Assembly: GCF_016679925.1 (NCBI RefSeq)
Contig: NZ_JAEQBW010000003.1
Coordinates: forward strand, 62,001-126,000
DNA: 64,000 nucleotides
DNA from: Marivirga aurantiaca
GTDB lineage: Bacteria > Bacteroidota > Bacteroidia > Cytophagales > Cyclobacteriaceae
Direction of reading: 5' to 3'
Shown here: piece by piece, positions 57,481 through 64,000 of the stretch
Numbering within the stretch: position 1 is the stretch's first letter
How the letters are laid out: the number at the start of each line of letters is the position of its first letter
Position numbers and translations under genes: made by a program
The notes under the pieces: model-generated
The model's input: the letters and a program-made list of their open reading frames with translations, nothing else
Told to the model about the DNA's origin: nothing
Database searches by the model: none

Positions 57481-59673
57481 TTATTCCATCACCACTTTAC
57501 GGACTACTTTAGTGCCATCAGCAAAGTGGGCATTTACCACATACATGCCGCTTGCCAAATTGGAGAGATTGATAACATTTCCTGCATTGACTTCAAACAA
57601 AAATTCCTGTAAAATTCGCTGGCCACTTATTGTGCTAATGGAAATGGTCACATTTTCGTTGGTGTTGATTTGGAAGATACCTGAACTATTAGGGTTTGGG
57701 TAAACTATAAAAACCTTATTGCCTTCAGGAGGAGTAACAGGGAACTCTTCTACATTCCTGATGATACGCAAACCCCCGGATACACTACCCAGAATAATAG
57801 AGGGGAAATCATCATTGAATAATTTAGCTATTGTGAGATTGTTACGCTTTCCCAAGTTTACAGATTTATAGGATTGGTCCAGCTTATTATAAAGGGTTAG
57901 GGAATCAAAGCTGCCTTCATTATTTCTCACATTAGGGAAAATCCTGATGTCGCCACTCAAATCAGAAGCGATTAAATCATCTTCGCCATCATTGTCAAGA
58001 TCTTCCACATATACTTTTAAGGATGACTGGAAGAAATCATCTCCTATGCCAAGATATTCATTTTCGATTTGCGTAAAGACAGGATTTCTACCTGAACCGA
58101 TATTTTCAAACAACCTTAAGCCACCGGAGGATTTTCCAAGTAGCAAATCTACTGATCCGGAACCCACAACATCTGCCAGATGGACAGAAAAACCAAAGCC
58201 AATGGAGATATCGGTGATTTGCTGCCTCTGCCCAAGGTTAAAATCGCCATTATTGTTGTAAACAAAGAAAAGTTGATTGCTATTGCTGATGGTGCCTTGT
58301 AAAGAAAGGTCTTTTAGTCCGTCCCCATCAATATCTTTCCATTGCATTAGTATATTGGCCATTCCCAATGATTTAATGTTCAGGAAGTTGTCCGTTATAA
58401 ATTCAAATTCCGGGTTATGTGAATCTCCTATGTTTTCATAGTGAGCAATGGCACTAAAAAGTGTTTCAGTTTCATCCAAATTTGTGTATGCTACGAATAA
58501 ATCCAAATCACCGTCTGCATCAATATCATAAAAGGCCGGACTGGCCTGAAACCCCCAATCTATCATATCTTCCTGCAAGAAAGATTTTGTGGTTAGCGTA
58601 TAGCCATTAGTCGATGATTCATAGAGCCAGTTGGAATGGGAGAAATTCACCGGACTACCAAAATTAGATTCAATATTGGGACTAACAATAATTTCTTTTT
58701 GGTCATCTCCATTAAGGTCTAACAGCATTGCGTTGGGATAAAAATTAAAAGTAGCAGGATTTTGATCATTAGGAAAATCACTATGAAAGCTACTATAGGT
58801 GGGGAATATTCCTGCTTGGGGACTATCTGTAAACGCATAAAGTTCTTTACATTCCTCATGGCTGGTGATAAGTTCGAAAGTGCCATCTTCATTAAAATCA
58901 TAGATGAGAATGCTTTTCCCTCCGGCATGTCTGGCAGCCTCGTGTGCTTCCGTTTTTCCCAGGGTGCTATTGCATTCCTCTTCACCAAAGGCAAATACCC
59001 CGCAATCGCAATCTTCCACTTCGCCCCAAAAATTATCTACTGCTCGGAAATTGTCAATGCTGGCTTTTCCACTTTGTTCCACACTTTCATTTTTGTAAAA
59101 GATAATTTTACTCTCAAGTCCTGAAAAATTAAAATTAAAGATATCTAAATCCCCATCTTCATCAATATCGGCTATATGTGGGTAATCATTAAAGTTCACC
59201 TGGAGGTTTACATTATTGCCACTTAAACTTTCATAGGTGATAAAGTCAGTGGCTTTTTCCCATGATGGGATTTTTCCTGTGCTAATATTTCTAAATACAG
59301 TAATGCCCAGGTTACCGGCTGTAAAGATGTCTGATTTACCATCCTGATCGTAATCTTTTATAATGAGGAAATTGGATATTTCATTAGGGAAAAATGGCTC
59401 ATATTCAGGAGCATATTGGTAGGTGTTGTTTTTCTTAAGAAAGCACATTATTCTACCGCTGGAACGGTCAAAAGCTATGATGTCCACTGTGCCATCATTA
59501 TCCAAATCCATTTGGCTGTATTGTACCCCATTTAGCCCGCCAGCCCATGGGAATAACTTTTCCTCATTATTGATATCGTTTAGGGACGTGTTGTTGAAAT
59601 CCTGAAATTCCCATTGAGAAAAAGTGTAATGAAGGAAGGAAATCAAGAATAATGAGGTAAGTAGAATTCGCAT
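57481..59673 (-). CDS. VCBS/FG-GAP repeat protein with T9SS type-A sorting domain
   Basis: 730 residues: signal peptide (ending LHYTFSQ), then FG-GAP/VCBS beta-propeller blades marked by calcium-binding-like D-x-D-x-D-G segments (MDLDNDGTVDIIAFD, IKDYDQDGKSDIFTA, ADIDEDGDLDIF, VEDLDNDGEDDLIASD), a small Cys-rich insert (DCDCGVFAFGEEECN), and a C-terminal sorting domain (FIVYPNPNSSGIFQIN, LASGMYVVNA, ending VRKVVME). Expected to be secreted by the T9SS and kept at the surface. Ligand unknown. Confidence 0.9.
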   Translation of the reverse strand: MRILLTSLFLISFLHYTFSQWEFQDFNNTSLNDINNEEKLFPWAGGLNGVQYSQMDLDNDGTVDIIAFDRSSGRIMCFLKKNNTYQYAPEYEPFFPNEISNFLIIKDYDQDGKSDIFTAGNLGITVFRNISTGKIPSWEKATDFITYESLSGNNVNLQVNFNDYPHIADIDEDGDLDIFNFNFSGLESKIIFYKNESVEQSGKASIDNFRAVDNFWGEVEDCDCGVFAFGEEECNSTLGKTEAHEAARHAGGKSILIYDFNEDGTFELITSHEECKELYAFTDSPQAGIFPTYSSFHSDFPNDQNPATFNFYPNAMLLDLNGDDQKEIIVSPNIESNFGSPVNFSHSNWLYESSTNGYTLTTKSFLQEDMIDWGFQASPAFYDIDADGDLDLFVAYTNLDETETLFSAIAHYENIGDSHNPEFEFITDNFLNIKSLGMANILMQWKDIDGDGLKDLSLQGTISNSNQLFFVYNNNGDFNLGQRQQITDISIGFGFSVHLADVVGSGSVDLLLGKSSGGLRLFENIGSGRNPVFTQIENEYLGIGDDFFQSSLKVYVEDLDNDGEDDLIASDLSGDIRIFPNVRNNEGSFDSLTLYNKLDQSYKSVNLGKRNNLTIAKLFNDDFPSIILGSVSGGLRIIRNVEEFPVTPPEGNKVFIVYPNPNSSGIFQINTNENVTISISTISGQRILQEFLFEVNAGNVINLSNLASGMYVVNAHFADGTKVVRKVVME

Positions 59674-60012
59674 GTTTCAAATTTACATTTCTTTAAACCT
59701 TTATTTAACGGGAGAGGATAAAAAATCATATAGGAAGTTAAAATTTCTTATGACTTTGCTTTTTTTTAGATACAAGTGGCCAATCACTCAAGCGTTATTA
59801 ATTAAGAAATGTATACTGGACGGGAACGTGTTTCATTGGATTTACCGACCTTTCATTTTCATGCAAATTGAAAATGCTCATGTTGTTAACTTCCACTTTT
59901 AATCCTGCGTATTTTATGGCGGGATGAATAGCTGACAATTATCATTGGAATTTTTATGACCAAAACAATTGGAAGCTTTAACTATTTTTTAGATTTGTGT
60001 AAACGTTTTGCT
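59674..60012. other. Spacer before murF
   Basis: AT-rich spacer that must hold the divergent promoters of the VCBS gene and murF. I could not identify a convincing TAnnTTTG box with spacing. A 76-codon open frame at 59672-59902 has no recognisable protein character. Confidence 0.3.
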
Positions 60013-61308
60013 ATGGCCAATATTGATCAATTATATCAATTATACCTTGAAAGCACCGGCATTTGCACTGACACGCGTAAATTGCAAAAGGGAAATTTGT
60101 TTTTCGCTTTAAAAGGCCCTCATTTCAATGGTAACTTATTTGCTGAAAAGGCTATTGAAGAAGGAGCCATTGCAGTAGTCCTTGACGAGTCAGCGTATTA
60201 TCAGGAAGATAAGAGTTTTATACTGGTGAGGGATGCCTTGACAAGTTTACAGGAACTGGCTTCCTACCATAGAGACCAACTAAAAATCCCTATTATTGGT
60301 ATTACAGGCTCTAATGGGAAAACCACTACCAAGGAATTAATGCAGGTAGCTCTTTCTGCCAAATACAAAACTTTTGCTACTCTTGGTAATTTGAACAACC
60401 ATATAGGGGTTCCTCTTAGCTTGTTATCAATTGATAGCTCCTACGAAATGGCTATCATAGAAATGGGAGCGAATCATGTGGGAGAAATAGCCTCTTATTG
60501 TGAAATAGCCAGGCCAACTCACGGACTAATTACCAATATTGGTAAAGCACATATAGGCGAATTTGGTGGGTTTGAAAATATTGTTTTGGCCAAAAGTGAG
60601 CTTTTTGATTTCCTGAAGAAGAACAATGGGATTCCTTTTATCAATACGGAAGATGCAGTACTCAAGAATATGCTGAAGCGTTTTGACAACGCAGTTACCT
60701 ATCCTAATGAAGATGATTTCTATGCGGCCAAACCTTTGCCTGGGAGTATATTTCTGGAAATGGAAACGAATTTCCATGATAAAATAAGCACGCAATTAGT
60801 GGGGCAGTATAACTTTGTCAATGTAGCTGCAGCCTTATGTGTGGCGCATTTCTTTGAGGTGCCAAAAAAAGCAGCTGAAAAAGCAGTTTCAGATTTTCAG
60901 CCTAAGGATATGCGTTCACAGTTAATTAAAAACGATAAGTACAATATTATTCTCGATGCTTATAATGCCAACCCGGATTCCATGGAATTGGCTATTAAAA
61001 GCCTTTCTTCAGCTGAAAATACAGAATCTGTAGTGATTTTGGGCGATATGATGGAGTTGGGGGAGTCAACACAATTGGAACATGAAAAAATTGGTGAGAT
61101 AGCAGTTGACCTGGGAATAAGTAAAAGGTTTTATATTGGCAAAATGATACAGGCGGCTAAAAAAACGGACACTTTTGGCCAGTTTTTCGAGAATAAAGCG
61201 GATTTAATAGCCTATTTAAAAGAGCACCCTTTAAAACCCGGAAGTACAATTTTAATTAAGGGATCGAGGAAAAATGCCTTAGAAGAACTTTTGCCACACC
61301 TTTCCTGA
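60013..61308 (+). CDS. murF: UDP-MurNAc-tripeptide:D-Ala-D-Ala ligase
   Basis: 431 residues from the ATG at 60013, where MurF relatives of the phylum begin (IDQLYQLYLESTGICTDTRK); the frame extends to an ATG at 59956. Mur ligase marks are GITGSNGKTTTKELM (ATP loop), NLNNHIGVPLSLL, AIIEMGANHVGEI, and DAYNANPDSM in the C-terminal domain. It finishes the cytoplasmic peptidoglycan precursor. It lies outside the usual mra cluster. Confidence 0.95.
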   Translation: MANIDQLYQLYLESTGICTDTRKLQKGNLFFALKGPHFNGNLFAEKAIEEGAIAVVLDESAYYQEDKSFILVRDALTSLQELASYHRDQLKIPIIGITGSNGKTTTKELMQVALSAKYKTFATLGNLNNHIGVPLSLLSIDSSYEMAIIEMGANHVGEIASYCEIARPTHGLITNIGKAHIGEFGGFENIVLAKSELFDFLKKNNGIPFINTEDAVLKNMLKRFDNAVTYPNEDDFYAAKPLPGSIFLEMETNFHDKISTQLVGQYNFVNVAAALCVAHFFEVPKKAAEKAVSDFQPKDMRSQLIKNDKYNIILDAYNANPDSMELAIKSLSSAENTESVVILGDMMELGESTQLEHEKIGEIAVDLGISKRFYIGKMIQAAKKTDTFGQFFENKADLIAYLKEHPLKPGSTILIKGSRKNALEELLPHLS

Positions 61309-61310
61309 GC

Positions 61311-62375
61311 TTATTCAAATTTCACCTTGATGATTGTTCCATTTTTACCTGCCATGAGGGCTGTTTGATTATCAAGAAAAGTAGCAGTCCAGATGTTTTT
61401 GTCACTAATAATTAGCCATTTGTTTTCAGCACCGTTCCAAAGTTCTACTCCATTGGGGCCACATGCAATGATTAAATCATTGCCTTTGAAATTGCTGACT
61501 GCCAAACCATAAAAAGAACCTTTGATTTGGTGTTCATTCATTGCTTGCCAGTTTTGGCCGTTGTCTTCTGAGAAATAGATATTTTCCAATAGCTCATCCG
61601 AAATGGCCAAATCTCCTCCTGCTATCCAGATTTTGTCATTGTGATGTTTTATAGAGGTAATTCCGGCTGCATCTCCTTTGATCATTGGTGTTTCAAATAC
61701 TTCCCAACTTCTGCCATAGTCGGTGCTATGAAAAACCCTGGCACTCCCTCCGGCACCTGTGCCAATCCATGCTTTTCCATTTTCTCCCAATGCAATGTTA
61801 CTGCCACTGGAAGCAAATCCTCCTTCACCTGATCCGGATTTTGGTGCTGTAGGTATTCTTATCCAGCTTTTGCCGAAATCAGTGGTTTTAAGAATGTAAG
61901 CCAGGGAATCAATAGCGTCTCCATAAGCCAATCCCTGCCCGTTTTCCCATAACTGAATAGCATCCAGAAAACCTTCAGAAGCATCCATCTGAAATGTTTT
62001 TTGCCAACCCATATCTTCATGAAAGTAGAAGATCTGACTGGCTTTCCCTTCACCCGAACTGAGAACAATGGCTTCTTTGGCACTCAAAGGATGGATATCC
62101 CTAAACTGCAAAGTGTCAGCTTCTTCATACTGGAATTTCTCCCAGCTCTCCCCGCTGTCATTACTTCTAAGAATGGTGGCATTGGTGCCACTTGCCCACA
62201 CAATGCTATCGTTCAATGGTTGAAGCCCTATCAGAAGGGCGTCAGTTCCTGAGGATATTTCCTTGAGGCTATGGTTGATTTTCTCAGGGCCACAACTGCT
62301 CATGAAAAATAGTAAATGAGCTATAAATAGGAGGGAAGTGCTTTTTCTATTACCAATCAAAATATTCATCTTCAT
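61311..62375 (-). CDS. YCF48/BNR-repeat lipoprotein
   Basis: About 354 residues from the ATG at 62375 (62369 also possible; the frame begins with a TTG). Lipobox FMSSC. The mature part is a seven-bladed propeller of BNR/YCF48 type: repeated SxDxGxxW boxes such as SNDSGESWEKF, TTDFGKSWIRI, STDYGRSWEVF and SEDNGQNWQAM. Family proteins are annotated as photosynthesis-assembly-like or oxidoreductase, without proven role here. Its start overlaps the end of the AsmA-like gene. Confidence 0.82.
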   Translation of the reverse strand: MKMNILIGNRKSTSLLFIAHLLFFMSSCGPEKINHSLKEISSGTDALLIGLQPLNDSIVWASGTNATILRSNDSGESWEKFQYEEADTLQFRDIHPLSAKEAIVLSSGEGKASQIFYFHEDMGWQKTFQMDASEGFLDAIQLWENGQGLAYGDAIDSLAYILKTTDFGKSWIRIPTAPKSGSGEGGFASSGSNIALGENGKAWIGTGAGGSARVFHSTDYGRSWEVFETPMIKGDAAGITSIKHHNDKIWIAGGDLAISDELLENIYFSEDNGQNWQAMNEHQIKGSFYGLAVSNFKGNDLIIACGPNGVELWNGAENKWLIISDKNIWTATFLDNQTALMAGKNGTIIKVKFE

Positions 62376-64000
62376 TAAGTTCAACTTCTTTTTTCTTTTT
62401 TTCCTGTGGTTTTTCCCCGCTAATTATCTTTTTAATGGTTTTGCCTTCCTCCTGAATACGTTCCGCTACTGATTTGAGCGAGCGTTGTCCATCCCAGTTG
62501 ACTTTAAAATCATCAGTGGTACCCACAATCTTAAGGTGTAATTTAGTATAATCATCTGTTTTTTCAATGGCACCGAATGCTTCATCTTTGTCTTGCTTTT
62601 TGAAATTTTTGAGTGGCACGAGCAATCGGTAGTTGATTTGTTGGTCAAATGTGTGGGTTCCTTGCAGCACAATTTCCGATATATTGGATTTTATGACCAT
62701 TTCCGGTAAATAAATTGTTTTGTTTTCAATCCGGATGGTATTGGTCAATTCACCAAAACTTAGGTTGGAAAGCTCTTTTTCATTCACATAATCCGAAAGG
62801 CTAAGCATTGGAGCGAAATTGTTGAGTTGTCCATTAATGATGGTGGCATTAATGTCTGCGGTGAAATCTTCCGGTTTAAAATTGAGGGATTTGTCCAGTA
62901 AAATAAAGGCACTCACTTTTGCATCAATTTTTCCTTTCAGATGCCTGTCTGCCAAAAAATCCTGGTTAAAGTTGTCGAATGAATAGAAAATACTATCAAT
63001 ATTGATCTTTTTAAAAGAGGCAACAGTGTTAATTTTGACTTGATCTTCCGCCACAGTATTAATAGTTCCATTAAGAACCATTTCCCCTCCGCTACTTTTC
63101 AAGTTCAGATTTTGAGCTTTTAATTCCTGATGCAGCACATTTATTTTACCGCTTATATTTCTGGCAGAGAATCTTTTAAAAGTCAATTGACTCACCTTTG
63201 TTTCCAGGTCAAATCTTAAATAAGGGCTAATGGAAAACTTGAACGACTTCTCTTGTTTCTCCAATGTGTTTTCTTCATTTGAGAGGCCGGAAAGTAATTC
63301 ATTTAAATTAATATTTCTGCTTTTGGTACTTGCTTCTACAAGCAGCGATTGATTCTCTTGTAACAGGTAGGGGAAAATATTGAGGAAGAAACCATTCATT
63401 GTAATGTCCGATTCGCCAATAATTCCGCTTAGAGAGTTTATGGCGATGTCATTCTTATTGAATAAAAGCCTGCCTGAGATGTTTTTGAGAGGTAAAGGAT
63501 AATCCAAATAAATGCCCCCTACATTTTTAAGCAGTATTTCACCGGAATTACTGATTTTATGAGCTGTGGAGGCTTTCTTAAAGTCATCAATATAGCCGGA
63601 AAGCTTGATGTTGAATTCAATTTCACCTGCCAGGTCTTTCATTTTGTCTTTGTTGGGGAGGAAAGTGAATAAATCCTGGGTGCTCAATACTCCTTCGGTG
63701 GAGAGAGTAAGAAAATAATTGTTGAAATTGCTTAAGGTAAGATCGGCCGTGAAAGGTTTATCCTGGATTACCCCTGCCATATTATTAAGTGCCAGCCTAC
63801 TGGTTTCGAAAGATTGGTATTTTCCGTTACTAAATTGGCCATTCAAATTTAGGTGGCTAATCCTCGTCTTGTATTCCGGATGGAAGAGTGAAGCTTCTTG
63901 CACATTGAATTCCAGGTTGACGGCTGGGTTCTCCTTTCGTGTTAGCTTACCAATAATGGTTCCTTTAAAATCAGCTTCTCCGGTGCTTTGATAGGCTGAT
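62350..64000 (-). CDS. AsmA-like family protein, C-terminal part (5' end outside window)
   Basis: The frame is open to the right edge; the GTG at 63903 is internal. About 550 residues are visible. The sequence is beta-rich with long amphipathic strands and repeated phrases such as ISGKINVLHQELKAQNLNLK and GGEMVLNGTINT, the AsmA_2/TamB-like bridge architecture that moves phospholipids between inner and outer membrane. The end is charged (EKKKKEVELNEDEYFDW). Confidence 0.8.
   Translation of the reverse strand, partial: SAYQSTGEADFKGTIIGKLTRKENPAVNLEFNVQEASLFHPEYKTRISHLNLNGQFSNGKYQSFETSRLALNNMAGVIQDKPFTADLTLSNFNNYFLTLSTEGVLSTQDLFTFLPNKDKMKDLAGEIEFNIKLSGYIDDFKKASTAHKISNSGEILLKNVGGIYLDYPLPLKNISGRLLFNKNDIAINSLSGIIGESDITMNGFFLNIFPYLLQENQSLLVEASTKSRNINLNELLSGLSNEENTLEKQEKSFKFSISPYLRFDLETKVSQLTFKRFSARNISGKINVLHQELKAQNLNLKSSGGEMVLNGTINTVAEDQVKINTVASFKKINIDSIFYSFDNFNQDFLADRHLKGKIDAKVSAFILLDKSLNFKPEDFTADINATIINGQLNNFAPMLSLSDYVNEKELSNLSFGELTNTIRIENKTIYLPEMVIKSNISEIVLQGTHTFDQQINYRLLVPLKNFKKQDKDEAFGAIEKTDDYTKLHLKIVGTTDDFKVNWDGQRSLKSVAERIQEEGKTIKKIISGEKPQEKKKKEVELNEDEYFDW

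Noticed and set aside
59672-59902. A 76-codon plus-strand ORF upstream of murF
   Set aside because: Composition is that of AT-rich spacer, with no domain, signal or convincing start context.
1-64000. tRNA, rRNA, prophage or integrative-element attachment sites
   Set aside because: I searched by eye for TPsiC-like motifs, rRNA core sequences and integrase or phage genes and saw none.

Overview
The window is a low-GC, gene-dense chromosomal segment of a member of the Bacteroidota, most likely a gliding marine member of the Cytophagales (Marivirga/Fulvivirga-like; the genus is my inference). Evidence seen: a SusC/SusD polysaccharide-utilisation locus, type IX secretion (T9SS) parts (PorT, PorP/SprF) with three putative T9SS cargo proteins, lipoproteins with acidic residues after the lipobox cysteine, an Hc1-type histone-like protein, TAnnTTTG promoter boxes, and no consistent Shine-Dalgarno sequences. 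No rRNA, tRNA, CRISPR array, prophage or intact insertion sequence was found.

Layout. 0-4.7 kb: end of a dicarboxylate/amino acid:cation symporter, a NifU-like Fe-S protein, a VOC protein, an AlbA_2 protein, then a membrane-protein run (TM2, DUF2752, DUF4870-like, M48 protease). 4.7-10.9 kb: a small barrel protein, porT-ubiE, queA, a MacB-like permease, tadA and superoxide dismutase. 10.9-17.1 kb: porP/sprF and a 1754-residue surface protein with BspA-type (DUF285) repeats, six TIG domains and a type-B sorting tail. 17.5-31.9 kb: a SusC/D locus with two GH144 proteins, a GH3 enzyme, an esterase and a LamG-type surface lipoprotein, whose family content points to beta-1,2-glucan. It is headed by an unusual membrane sensor whose cytoplasmic end is an IS1595-type zinc ribbon plus helix-turn-helix. 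32.2-36.7 kb: a YefM/YoeB-type toxin-antitoxin pair, then two secreted nucleases.

36.8-38.7 kb: Nudix and DUF819. 38.7-45.4 kb: a sulfur-assimilation cluster (metZ, sulfite reductase, sirohaem synthesis genes, APS reductase) with layered leader control. A SAM-I-type riboswitch with a recognisable promoter is followed by a 42-codon leader ORF ending in ICCCIGCC. A second 22-codon leader with MCCCMICC begins immediately at the metZ stop and is followed by a strong intrinsic terminator in front of sulfite reductase. I consider these paired polycysteine leaders the most interesting regulatory system in the window.

45.6-52.3 kb (minus strand): a lipoprotein, a CrtA-like protein, a Doc-type toxin-antitoxin pair with a palindromic operator, and a packed operon accC-DUF1015-maf-CPBP. 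52.4-64 kb: an alpha-oxoamine synthase, the histone-like protein, a methionine aminotransferase/omega-amidase pair, UspA, a barrel protein, a VCBS T9SS cargo protein, murF, a YCF48/BNR lipoprotein and the end of an AsmA-like protein that runs off the window. Two palindromic intergenic repeat elements lie in and beside the sulfur cluster.
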